The translations under genes were made by a program, and so were the position numbers. A DNA stretch of 64,000 nucleotides from Deltaproteobacteria bacterium (GTDB lineage Bacteria; Myxococcota; Kuafuiibacteriia; Kuafuiibacteriales; Kuafuiibacteriaceae). The stretch spans positions 1,426,001 to 1,490,000 of the forward strand of contig JADJBV010000002.1 of NCBI GenBank assembly GCA_016703535.1. Direction: 5' to 3'. Positions 34,380-45,200 of this stretch are shown here, piece by piece (the stretch's first letter is position 1; each line of letters begins with the position of its first letter). Below the pieces are notes generated by a model. The model saw only the letters and a list, made by a program, of their open reading frames with translations. It searched no databases and was not told where the DNA came from.

Positions 34380-36062
34380 TCAGCGGGCCTGCCACTCGCA
34401 GGTGGTCCGGGTTCGGGACACCCGCACGTGGAACCCGGTGCCGCAGTCATCGCCGGAGATCGGGTCGTTGTCGTTAGTGGCCAGTTCCAGCGTGCCCATC
34501 CACGAGGTGTTGGGGAAGCTGCGTCCATTGCCGATCTCCTGCCAGCCGCTGCTGCCCACTCGCCCGATCAAGCTGAAGACGTGGGCGCCAGGGAGCGGGA
34601 AGTTCCCGTCGGCGTAGCTGTCCCAACCCGACGGCCCATTGCAGCCCGTGAACGCGACGCCAGCCCAGATGCTTCCGTTGGCGGTCAGGGTCAGGCCATC
34701 GTTCGGTTGGATGTCGATACCGGTGTTGAGCGGGGCGTGGTTGCCGCCGTTGCCCTGGTGGACCACCAGGTCCCAGTCATTGGCGGTCGTGACGTCCACG
34801 CAGTCCTCGAAGCTGCAGGACTCGGAGACGTACGAAAGCGTCGAGGCGATCCGAGCAGTGGGCCGGGTTCCACGGAGGTAGTTCACGCGGTAGGACAGCG
34901 GCACGGCCGTCGTCGCCGGCGCCGGGGTGAAGAAGAGGTTGTAGTCGCCGGTGCGGATCGCCTCCATCGCGTCATCCTGAGAGCCCCCCATCGCGAGGAC
35001 CTTGATCGACGCTTGAGAGGCGATCGACTGGTAGCGGCTCTGGGCGTCGGCTTCGCCGCGGAAGCCCAGGAACGACCCCTGGATGAGGAGCTTGAGTTCC
35101 TGCGCGTTGATCACCTCGGTGGTCGTGAAGCTGAACACCACGATCCGCCCGTAGGTCACCGACTTCACAAAGACCGGAGGATTGTTGGGCCCGATCGATC
35201 CGGCCATACATTGGGCGTCGAGGTCGGAAGCGCTGAGATCCGCCGCGAAGAAGTCCACATCCCGAGCGATCTCGTCGTCAGCGAAGCTGATGGTGTACAT
35301 GGGCTGGAACAGTTTGACGACCACGGTCGTGGCCAACCGCGAGCGCGAGGTCGAGAACTCGCTGTCGAATCCCGCGGAGCCAAGGCCTCCGGAGAAGCTG
35401 AAGCTCGCTCCCAACGCGAGCACCGCCTCCTCGTAGGAGGAAACCACCTCGTTGGTGTAAGAGAACCGAGCAGGCAACACCGGCAGGTTCCCAAGGGCGG
35501 CGTCGGCACGGCGCTGCAGTTCGCTCACCGCCTGCTGCAGGCTCGCGCTGCTCGGGGCCTCGACGCGCCGAACAGGGTTGTCGATCCCGAGGTCGATGGC
35601 CAGCGTCGCGGGCGCGCGACGGAGCGGCATCGGGTTGATGACCCCCCGCCGGAACGCCTCGCCTTGCAGCACGATGCCAGGGCGGAGATCCGCATAGGCG
35701 TCCCCGAGCCCGAGGATCGAGTCGTGGTCCCGCAGGACGTCGTGCTTCGTTCGGACGCAAGAGAACCGGGTTGCCCCCTCCTGACCATCCTCGACCCCCA
35801 GCTCTTCGCTTCGGTCGTAGGGGCTCTCAGGCTCAGGCCAATCAAGCGGCAGCGCCTCCAGGCAGGAGGTGACGTGGCCGGCATCGGGGCTGCTCGTTCC
35901 ACCGTCGGCTCGAGGCTCCTCAACGGCACCCCCATCCACCATCGGCGGGTTCGTGGGCGAATCCGCCTCGGTCCCCAACAGCTCACAGGCCGACGTGGCA
36001 ATGCATGCGGCCAGGGCGGCCAGGTACGTGAATCGTCGGTTCAGGTCTTCTCGGTCTCTCAT
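34380..36062 (-). CDS. Cholesterol-dependent-cytolysin-like lipoprotein with LecA-like C-terminal lectin domain
   Basis: 560 residues from ATG 36062 (AAGGGG upstream). Lipobox ending at Cys26 (CIATSAC). Residues about 100-430 match the pore-forming part of thiol-activated cytolysins: QPMYTISFADDE, NNPPVFVKSVTYGRIVVFSF, IKVLAMGG and VPLSYRVNYLRG. The undecapeptide and the cholesterol-binding domain 4 are absent. Instead the last 120 residues (NTGIDIQPNDGLTLTANGSI, WAGVAFTGCNGP, FPLPGAHVFSLIGRVG, LELATNDNDP) look like a LecA/PA-IL-type sugar-binding sandwich. CDCs oligomerise on membranes and form large pores. Here the target would be sugar-defined rather than cholesterol-defined (inference). 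Confidence 0.8.
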   Translation of the reverse strand: MRDREDLNRRFTYLAALAACIATSACELLGTEADSPTNPPMVDGGAVEEPRADGGTSSPDAGHVTSCLEALPLDWPEPESPYDRSEELGVEDGQEGATRFSCVRTKHDVLRDHDSILGLGDAYADLRPGIVLQGEAFRRGVINPMPLRRAPATLAIDLGIDNPVRRVEAPSSASLQQAVSELQRRADAALGNLPVLPARFSYTNEVVSSYEEAVLALGASFSFSGGLGSAGFDSEFSTSRSRLATTVVVKLFQPMYTISFADDEIARDVDFFAADLSASDLDAQCMAGSIGPNNPPVFVKSVTYGRIVVFSFTTTEVINAQELKLLIQGSFLGFRGEADAQSRYQSIASQASIKVLAMGGSQDDAMEAIRTGDYNLFFTPAPATTAVPLSYRVNYLRGTRPTARIASTLSYVSESCSFEDCVDVTTANDWDLVVHQGNGGNHAPLNTGIDIQPNDGLTLTANGSIWAGVAFTGCNGPSGWDSYADGNFPLPGAHVFSLIGRVGSSGWQEIGNGRSFPNTSWMGTLELATNDNDPISGDDCGTGFHVRVSRTRTTCEWQAR

Positions 36063-36224
36063 GGTTTCGGTCCCCTTCTTTGGCGCGCTGTTCAGCGGGC
36101 CTGGAACCGTAGAAGAGCAAGGCGTGGGCCCGCTTAGGCGTCCCGTCACCTCAGCTGGAATCCGCTGCTTGGTGTGACACCGGCCTGTCACGCTGACACG
36201 GGCAGAGCCCGAGGTACCCGCCGG

Positions 36225-37499
36225 TCAAGGCACCGAGAGGGGTATCGTTACGACGCCCCGGCCGGTCTCTGGGGAACTCTGGGTCGCCAGGATGGCTGCG
36301 GTTCCGGCACCCACGACCACGGTCCCGGCGATCGCCCAGACCCACCAGTGTTCGTACCAGGCTTGGGGGGCCTCGATGAGGTCCGCGTAGACGGCACTGG
36401 TCTCGTTGGGATCAACATAGATCTCGGAGTGCCAGTCCAGAAATCCCTCCCTGGAGACGCGAATCGCGTGGCGACCGCTGGTGAAGTTGTCAGTGGGCGG
36501 CATGGGCAACACGCCGAGGAGCTTGCTGTCCACCCAGACCGCGGCCTCGGTCTGGGGGCTGCTGACCGCGATCGAACCGGCACCAGGGTCCAATACGCCC
36601 AGGAGCTGGCGCGCCGCCTGGAGCACGGCCCGCAGAAGTTGCTCCTCTGGGCCCTGGAACGCCTCGGTCACCCGGTTGTCGACGACAACCCGGAGCGGGT
36701 CGATCAAGCGAAGCGCGATCGTGTAGGTGCCGTTCAGCTTCCCGACGGTACCCACCACCAGTCGATCAACCCCAAGGGCACCACCAATCTCCGCGACGCA
36801 GGCCGTGTCGCAATCCTTCCCGAGCAGTTGGTCGAGCTTGTCCTTCTGGATGATGGCTTCGAGGTCATCACGGCTGATCACCGTCGCGCCCTCGACGCGC
36901 TTGATCTCGACGCCCAGGACCTGGGTGAGGTTCTTGGCGGCGGCGGGGTCGACGCCGGCCGGCTCGAGGTCCAACACCGCAAAGGACATCTTCTGGCCCT
37001 GGTTCAGGCGAAAGGCTGGCCGCTTCCCTTCCTCCTTCGCGCCGAAGAGACGGCTCGCCACCTCTCCTGCCCGCGCGCTGAGTTCTTGTAGGGTGCCGCT
37101 CTCACTTGCCCGGCTGATGGGCTCGGCCCGTTTGGCGTCGATCAACACCAGGCTCAGTACGTTGCTGCGACCGACCAGCCCGACCGAGCCCGAAACCACC
37201 AGGTCTGTGTTGGATGCCGCCGTGAGCTGTGCGATGCAGGCCAGGTCGTCCTGGCAACCCAAGAGTTGACGGGTCTTCTCCACCTCAACGACGCTCTGTA
37301 TGTCCTTGGGCGTGACAACCTTTAGGTTCGCCCGCTGTGCCAGCGCGCCCGAGACGCCTTCGGTCAGGATGCGGGCGGTGGCCTGGTCAACGCCGGAGGC
37401 TCTAAGTTCGAGTACAAGGACGGAGCGCGCGCCAGAAGTTGGGCCAGGATCCGAAACGATGGCCAAGCCAATCAAGACAACGGGGACCAGCCCAAACAT
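36225..37499 (-). CDS. PEGA-domain protein with two TolB/CsgG-like segments
   Basis: 424 residues from ATG 37499, preceded by a GGGGGTGGG site; a start ten codons upstream is less likely. A signal sequence (FGLVPVVLIGLAIVS) is followed by two related modules, each with a strand-rich 'VLxLx..GVDxxxAxxLT' start and a Cys pair (CQDDLACIAQL; CDTACVAEIGG), then a PEGA domain (SIAVSSPQTEAAVWVDSKLL) and a C-terminal transmembrane helix (WWVWAIAGTVVVGAGTAAIL). Such proteins are common partners of Ser/Thr kinases in Myxococcota. It is divergent from the kinase gene. Confidence 0.7.
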   Translation of the reverse strand: MFGLVPVVLIGLAIVSDPGPTSGARSVLVLELRASGVDQATARILTEGVSGALAQRANLKVVTPKDIQSVVEVEKTRQLLGCQDDLACIAQLTAASNTDLVVSGSVGLVGRSNVLSLVLIDAKRAEPISRASESGTLQELSARAGEVASRLFGAKEEGKRPAFRLNQGQKMSFAVLDLEPAGVDPAAAKNLTQVLGVEIKRVEGATVISRDDLEAIIQKDKLDQLLGKDCDTACVAEIGGALGVDRLVVGTVGKLNGTYTIALRLIDPLRVVVDNRVTEAFQGPEEQLLRAVLQAARQLLGVLDPGAGSIAVSSPQTEAAVWVDSKLLGVLPMPPTDNFTSGRHAIRVSREGFLDWHSEIYVDPNETSAVYADLIEAPQAWYEHWWVWAIAGTVVVGAGTAAILATQSSPETGRGVVTIPLSVP

Positions 37500-37599
37500 A
37501 CCCACCCCCTGAAGCTTCGAGCCCGCCATGCCTCCGCAGGACGGTCAATAGCCCGACGCAGGCGACCTCCGATTTCGCGTCTGTGGACGCGACACCCAC

Positions 37600-39072
37600 A
37601 TGACAGACGGGGAGCCGCGTTGCCGGGGAGTAGGGAGTGCCATAGCCTCCCTGACTCAGATGGGCTGGGAGGGCTCCAATCCACCTCGAGGTTCGCTGAT
37701 CGGCAGCGTCCTGGATGGCCGCTACCGCGTCGACCAGGAGATCGGCCGAGGCGGAATGGGCCGGGTCTACCGCGGCCACCAGCTCAGCGTGCGGCGAGAC
37801 GTGGCGATCAAGGTGCTCTCCCTTGAGGGCGAAGCGCTCGAGACCGCAAAGGTTCGGTTCGAGATCGAGGCGCAGGTCATCGCCACGCTGCGTAGTCCCT
37901 ACACGGTCAAACTGATCGACTTCGGACGCATCCCGGGCGAGCCAGAGACGTTGTACCTGGTCACCGAGTTGCTCTCCGGCCGTTCCCTCGCGGACGTGGT
38001 GAGGGACGGGCCGTTGAAGGTACCGCGGTTACTCCACTTCCTTCGGCAGATCACCGAGTCGTTGGTCGAAGCCCACGAGCGGGAAATCGTGCACCGGGAC
38101 CTGAAACCCGCGAACATCTTCATCGAGTCGGTGGGGGGCCGTGAGCAAGTGAAGGTCCTCGACTTCGGCATCGCCAAGCTCGCCGAGCAGCCCAAGCTGA
38201 CTCACACCAACGCGACCATTGGCACGCCGGCCTACATGTCTCCCGAGCAGGCCCAGAACCACCCTCTGAACGGCAGCAGCGACGTCTACAGCATGGGGGT
38301 GGTCGCCTACGAGTGCCTCACGGGAGTGGTACCGTTTACCTCCGACAGCGCGGTCGGCGTGATGTTGAAACACGTTCGGGATGCGCCGGTACCTCCGTCT
38401 GCCCGCCACCCAGCCGCGCGCATCCCGAGCCCCGTGGAGGATTTGGTGCTGCGAATGCTCGCCAAGGATCCCGAGGCCCGCCCTCGCAATGCGATCGCGC
38501 TTCGGAACGAACTCGAGCAGATCGCAGACAGGATGGGCGCAGGAGCGGCGGCCGACAGCGTGCGGACAGTCGTCGATGCCTCACTCTCTCCCGCCTCGCC
38601 GGGCGATCCCGTCGACATGGCCGACAGCGTCGCTGACACGCTCATCAGGTTGGAGTCGCCGCCGACCGGGTCCGACGTCGCGACCACCCCACCAACGAAG
38701 AAGGTCGAACCACCGCGGGTTGAGCCCACGATCACCAAGGACCAGGCGAGTCACCCCGCACCGCGCCCGACCCGGGTACCCGTTGGGTGGCTGCTGGTCG
38801 TCGGGGCCGCCGCAGCGGGAGCAGCCGCTCTGGGCCTCGGCGCGCTGTATCCGTCCACACCTCAGCTTGGGCGGCCGCCCCAGGCGGAGGCCCCGGAACA
38901 TGCACGGCTCCCTACCCGCGGGAGCGGAACAGAGAAGGCGATCGCCCCCGACGCCTCCCTGCCGGAGATCGCGGCTCCACCACCCGTTCGGACACAGCCC
39001 AAGCGAAAGGCGGGGCCCAGCCCCACAGACCTCACGGTCTGCAACCCCGAATCGGGGGTGATCTGCCCATGA
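37600..39072 (+). CDS. Transmembrane Ser/Thr protein kinase
   Basis: 490 residues. Full Hanks-type kinase domain: IGRGGMG (about 47-53), VAIK, HRDLKPAN, DFGIAK, GTPAYMSPEQ. All catalytic residues are present. After the kinase comes a Ser/Pro-rich linker, a single membrane helix (VPVGWLLVVGAAAAGAAALG, about 390-410) and a short extracytoplasmic tail ending in a Cys pair (CNPESGVICP). The ATG at 37600 is used; ATG 37660 would also precede the domain. Likely sits in the inner membrane and relays an envelope signal. Divergent from the PEGA-domain gene and followed by the FlgT-like lipoprotein and an FHA regulator, a natural phospho-signalling set. Confidence 0.88.
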   Translation: MTDGEPRCRGVGSAIASLTQMGWEGSNPPRGSLIGSVLDGRYRVDQEIGRGGMGRVYRGHQLSVRRDVAIKVLSLEGEALETAKVRFEIEAQVIATLRSPYTVKLIDFGRIPGEPETLYLVTELLSGRSLADVVRDGPLKVPRLLHFLRQITESLVEAHEREIVHRDLKPANIFIESVGGREQVKVLDFGIAKLAEQPKLTHTNATIGTPAYMSPEQAQNHPLNGSSDVYSMGVVAYECLTGVVPFTSDSAVGVMLKHVRDAPVPPSARHPAARIPSPVEDLVLRMLAKDPEARPRNAIALRNELEQIADRMGAGAAADSVRTVVDASLSPASPGDPVDMADSVADTLIRLESPPTGSDVATTPPTKKVEPPRVEPTITKDQASHPAPRPTRVPVGWLLVVGAAAAGAAALGLGALYPSTPQLGRPPQAEAPEHARLPTRGSGTEKAIAPDASLPEIAAPPPVRTQPKRKAGPSPTDLTVCNPESGVICP

Positions 39073-39191
39073 GGGACTCAAGTCAACGCGGTTCGGTGCA
39101 GTGTGACAGGTGGCTGTCACAGGGCATGCCGACAATCTGTTGTCGGCCCCCCTCGCATGGCTCTGGCCCCTCCCTTGCTCCGAGGTGCGCC

Positions 39192-40862
39192 ATGCCGCCT
39201 GCCCAGTTCCTCCTGGTCGCTCTGCTCATCACCGGCTGCGCCGCGTCTGCTGCGCCTCAAGGTCCGACTCCGGCGCCGGCCCAGGCCTCGGCCCCGCCCG
39301 CCGCGCCGACGCCACCGAATTCCGTGCCGGCCAAGATGGACCCGTCGATCGCTGAGGCTGCGGATCCGTCCGTGCCGGCAGAAGCCAATCCCCCATGCCA
39401 GGAGACGAACGCGTCGATCCTGGATCAGGCCGCTCAGGCATCGTTCAAGGCGGGCGACTTCACCGGCGCGGCCCGCGCCTACGAATGTGCCTACTCAGTG
39501 GAGCCCAAGGTCGAGCGGCTCTTCAACCTCGCCTCCGCCCTCGAGCAGACCGAGGGTCGCTGCGTCGCCGCCGCCGCAGCGTTCCGCCGCTTCGTCGAGG
39601 CCTGTGGCGCCTGCGTTCACCGACAAGCCGCCGAGCTTCGGCTCTGGAAGCTCGAAGCCAAGTGCCCCGAGTCCATGGTCGTCCAGAAAGACGGTCTCCT
39701 TCTGTCCTCGGCCGTGGTCGAAGTCGAGGGATGGGGCACGGTCCGAGACGGGGATGAGGCGACCGCGCGGCGCGAGGCGGAGCGCGATGCCGAACGGCAG
39801 GCCGTCGAGACCGCGGCCGGCGTCCACATCAAGACGATGATGACGGATCAGAGCATCTCTGAGCTTCGCGACAACGCCGAGAAGTTCGTCCAAGAAGTCC
39901 GCACCCGCCTCGAGTCTCGCGCGGAGGGCTTCGTGGAGCGGCGCGAGGTGCTACGCCACTGGCGCGACGGCGCGACGTTCAAAGTCGTGATGCGAGTGCG
40001 GGTCCAAAACCGGGCGTTGCTTCGAGAGATCGTTCTCTTGGCCAGGCAGCTCCGCTGGGCGCGCTTCCCCAAGGTGATGTTCCTGGTGAAGGAGGAGTAC
40101 ACGGATCAGCAGGGGAAGGTCACTCCCGTAGAAGAGCCCACGCTCCAGGCCATCCTGGAGGGCGAGTTCCTCGCGCGAGGGTTCGATCTCGTCGACCAGG
40201 CGCACGTCGAGAAGCTGAGGAGGGAAGAAGCTCAGGTATTCTCGGACATCATCGACGACAACAACAAGGCCGCCAAGTTCGCGATGGAGCGAGGCGCCGA
40301 GTATGTCGTGACCGGGGTGGCCCGAATTCGCCACACGAGCTTCAACGATCTCCATCAAGGTGAGCACCACGGGCTCGCCGAGCTGTCGGTGCGGGCGCTG
40401 GATGTGTCGACGGCCGCGGTGGTCGCCAGCAGTAAGGAGAGCGGTCCGAGCCCAGGTAACTGCTTCAGCGAAGCCGATCTTCGGATCCGAGCGGTCTCGC
40501 GCGTGGCCCCAGGATCGGTCCAAGGTTTGCTCAAGAGCATCACGTCCTGGTGGGACGAGAGCCTCCGCAACGGCGTTCCCTATTCTGTCAAAATCTACGG
40601 CATCAAGAGCTACCGGAACGAAGCCACCAAGGCGATCGACCTCTTGAGAAAAATCCCCGGGACGAAGGACGTGAAGGAGCGTTCCTTCGGGGGTGAGCGC
40701 CTCGAACTCGATCTCCGATACACCGCCGCCTACGGAGTGGAGCAGCTCAAGCTCCAGATCCTGGAGGCCGCCGCCCGCCAAAAGGTCTTTGCCGACCTTG
40801 ATGTGGAGTACTCATCAGGTCGAGAACTCAACTTTCGTATGCGGCCAGGGAAGGGGCGGTGA
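39192..40862 (+). CDS. FlgT/LPP20-like TPR lipoprotein
   Basis: 556 residues from ATG 39192 (GAGGTG upstream). Lipobox LITGC. An Ala/Pro-rich stretch (about 20-65) leads to a TPR-like segment (SFKAGDFTGAARAYECAYSV, LFNLASALEQTEG). The middle block VVEVEGWGTVRDGDEATARR with a long helix (about 195-275) resembles the LPP20/FlgT N-terminal domain, and a later part (EYVVTGVARIRHTSFNDL) resembles the CsgG/FlgT ATP-independent beta layer. Probably periplasmic, possibly part of an envelope assembly; linked by position to the kinase upstream. Confidence 0.65.
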   Translation: MPPAQFLLVALLITGCAASAAPQGPTPAPAQASAPPAAPTPPNSVPAKMDPSIAEAADPSVPAEANPPCQETNASILDQAAQASFKAGDFTGAARAYECAYSVEPKVERLFNLASALEQTEGRCVAAAAAFRRFVEACGACVHRQAAELRLWKLEAKCPESMVVQKDGLLLSSAVVEVEGWGTVRDGDEATARREAERDAERQAVETAAGVHIKTMMTDQSISELRDNAEKFVQEVRTRLESRAEGFVERREVLRHWRDGATFKVVMRVRVQNRALLREIVLLARQLRWARFPKVMFLVKEEYTDQQGKVTPVEEPTLQAILEGEFLARGFDLVDQAHVEKLRREEAQVFSDIIDDNNKAAKFAMERGAEYVVTGVARIRHTSFNDLHQGEHHGLAELSVRALDVSTAAVVASSKESGPSPGNCFSEADLRIRAVSRVAPGSVQGLLKSITSWWDESLRNGVPYSVKIYGIKSYRNEATKAIDLLRKIPGTKDVKERSFGGERLELDLRYTAAYGVEQLKLQILEAAARQKVFADLDVEYSSGRELNFRMRPGKGR

Positions 40863-41224
40863 GGTCATGGCCAAGCGGCCTCCGGTGACCACCGCGACGA
40901 CGAGCCCCGTTCGTCCGGCCGATGGCACGACCAGGCCTCGCCGACTGACCCTGGTCTGGTCCGGCGGCGGGTCACCCGCCCGCTTTATGGTGCCCCCAGG
41001 GAGTGGTCGACGCTTGGTGCTCGGGCGAGAGCCGAGCGGAGGCGGCTTCGACGTCCCCACCGACACCGAGATGAGCCGCAGCCACGCCGAGCTCACTCAC
41101 ATCCCCGAGTTCGACGTCCTTCGCCTGAGCGATCTCAACAGCAAGAACGGGACGTTCTTCAACGGCAAGCGAGTGGAATCCGACTACGTTCCGCGGCGGA
41201 AGCGTCATTCGGGCCGGCGCCTCA

Positions 41225-42217
<993 letters not shown>

Positions 42218-42286
42218 ATGAGTAGCACAACGACAAGGAGCCACCGCTGCTCGCCCTTCCGCCAAGAGACTCCGGGCGCATTTACT

Positions 42287-45200
42287 TTAGTGATAGAGCA
42301 CCTCGGCCCATATCGCATCAAGTGCGAGCCTGGCTTCCCGTTCCTGTACGTCTACTCCGGACCCTTCCCTGGTAACTACTTGAAAGTGGACCGCGGAGTC
42401 CGAAACCACGGCGCGCGCCTCGGTGCTAGTCGGAGCCGACCAAGTCAAGATTCCCCCAGGCCCGACTTCGGCGGGAGGGCTATTAATCGCCGCTAGGTTC
42501 TCCCCAACTGTGACCCATCCGGGTCCGGCCACGCCTGCGAATGGAAAGGGTACCCAAGCCTGTAGCGACGCTCCCTGCCCAGATACCTCATCGAAAGGAG
42601 TTCCCTGGCCCGCACCGAAGGCTGTGACGCTGATCGCATCGACGCCATCCCGCGCAACGCCCGCTGCTCGTAGGTCCAGATCAAACTGCATTGCTGGCCT
42701 TCGCGATGACTCAGAATACAACTCAAAGACATCGGCGGACGAGTTGAAAGATTCAAAGTCCTGGGATGTAACTCCACCGAAAACGAACATATGGTTCGCC
42801 ACAGTGTCATAGCTCGCAGCATGAGAGGAGCGCGGGACTTGACGACGCGTCCCCACCAACGTGAACGCACCATTCACAAACTCCCGGAGGTCGGAACATA
42901 CTACACCACCCCCCTGAGCGCAGACCTGGCTGTCACCCGGCCTACCACCGAAACGAACCAGGCGAGAACGGTCGGAATCCCAGACTAGACTTGCGTTGAG
43001 AATCGAGTAACTGGGATTGCTTAGTGTACTCCACTCGGAGCCAGACCATGCATACGTTGCGCCGGTATGGGTCACCGGGCTACCGCCACCATCAATCACA
43101 ACGTAGCCGCTTGATGCGTCGTATGCGAGTCCAAAATCCCTTAGGTTGCAGGACCGCGGTCCCAAGCTCCCCGCACACGGCATGAGATCGGAGGAGACAT
43201 CCACCCAGCCTGCCGAACGCCACTCCGTAACGTGCAAAGGAACGGGGATGAACGAAAACGAAGGCTCACTCCAGGCTACCACTAGAACTCCGCGCGCCTC
43301 GTCGAAGGCCATGCGTCGCGCGCTGGTCGGAGATTGCAGGAACAAAGGAGGGAAGGTCGAGTTGGTTAGTGGCGTCCACATTAATCCGTCCCAGCCGTAT
43401 AGGCGGCCGGTCGCGTCGTCGACAATAAGAACCCGTTCTGTCGAAGGGTCGTAGGCCAGCAGGCCCGCGGCCGCAACGACGCCAGTAGGCGGAGCAACGG
43501 AACGCCACCCAATCCCATTCCACGCCCAGAGTGTGCTGCATGGAGATGGATCACAGTCAGCAAGCAGAAGGTGCTGCCCCGATTGGGGATGAAACTGAGC
43601 TACGACTCGATAGGTGGGCGGATATACGGGTAGGCTCGAAGGAGTTTTATCGATCCAGGTAGAGCCAGTCCACTCGAGTAGCCTCCCATGATTGAAGACC
43701 GAGCGAGTGTAGGCAAGTACCTTCCTTCTCCTAGCATCAAACACGACCGTTGGGCTTGAGCCAATCAAGTCGTTCACTCCAGCCAGCGTCCAGTTCGTAC
43801 CGTCCCATTCCCACGTCCCATGGCTGTTCACAAGAACGGTGACGTCTCGAACGGGATCGTACGCAGACGAACCCAGACAGGTTGTTGGCGGTGTGCCTCC
43901 TGAGGGAACGGGAACCCAAGTCTCGTTGATCCATTCGTAGGTTACAAGCGGGCTACCGCCGCACCCAAACGGCCGTTCACGGAAGGTCCCTGCAAAGACT
44001 GCGGGGTTCGCGTCCGACAGTGCTCGATGAAACCCAACACCATCCCATACCCAGATCTGCGCCGAAGCCGGAGTCGAAGGTTCCGAGGAGAAGAACAAAA
44101 CCGATCCAGTCGCCGGATCAAAGAGCGACCGAGGCAATCCAACGGTGGGTGCGGGAAGCAGCTGCTGCCAATTGGCGCCATCAAACTCCCAAAGGGAATC
44201 TGGCGTGCTCCCTCCAGGCTTGGAAAGCGCAAGAGAACGCCCGCGGATAGGGTCGTAGATCATCGCCGCGGGGTTTGATGGAGACTGCAATGGGTATAGT
44301 TCTACAAACTCTTCCCCGTCGAATACCCATATATCCTGTCGAACACCAGAACCCGACTCGCTCTGCAGGACGCCGCCATGGACCACGAGTCTACCCCGAC
44401 CCGTCTCGTAGACCACCTGCGCCGAGAGGCGGTCTGGCGGACGAGTCGTTGTTTCGCGTCGGCGCCAAAGTCGTTCGGTGGAATGGACAAGAGCTTCACC
44501 GTCCGACGACAGCACGCGTGGATCCTGTCCGAGGTCGACGGTGATGACCCCATCCTGAGTGGGGAGACTGACGACAGGATTGGGTCGAATCAGCGCTGTG
44601 AGCCGATTGGGGTTGGCGCGGACTCCCAACGCCCGTGGTGTCGCGACAAGCAGTGTCTCCTCGACCCTCAGGGGCTCCGACTCGTTGCCGGCAGCGTCTA
44701 CACCACTGACGAACGCAAAGGGTACATCCACATCCGCAAGCGATATCGGGGCCCAAGCTTGCGACGTCCTCGTCGACACCCGACCGAGCCCTCCGGTTCG
44801 GTCGCTGGCGGACCAGAATCGCAGTTCCCTCATCGGTCTCCCATCCACGAAGGAAAACGGGGCTGATGGCTGGACTCCATGCCGAGCTACGATTTGGAAG
44901 CTCGGTCCAGCCGGCAAGGTTTGCCCATCCACTTGTTGAGGCGCATCGAAGCCCCACGGAGATCGGAGGAAGCGGATCTGGGACTGCTGGATCACCAACG
45001 TCGGCGTGGAGGTTCGGATCGGCACCAATTGACCGGTCCGCACATCCCCCTCGTTTCCCGCCATGTCGGTCAGGGCAACCATCAGCTCTAGCTCCCCATC
45101 GGAATAGTCGCCGCCAACGACAGCCTCGAAGCGCATTCTCGCACCGTCGACCGTGCGCAAGGTGAAGGTCAGCGTGGACGAGGCGCTGGTGGCCCACATC

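Noticed and set aside
42218..42496. Small plus-strand frame after the sigma54 activator
   Set aside because: Mostly antisense to the end of the giant kelch-like gene, with no ribosome binding site or recognisable features.
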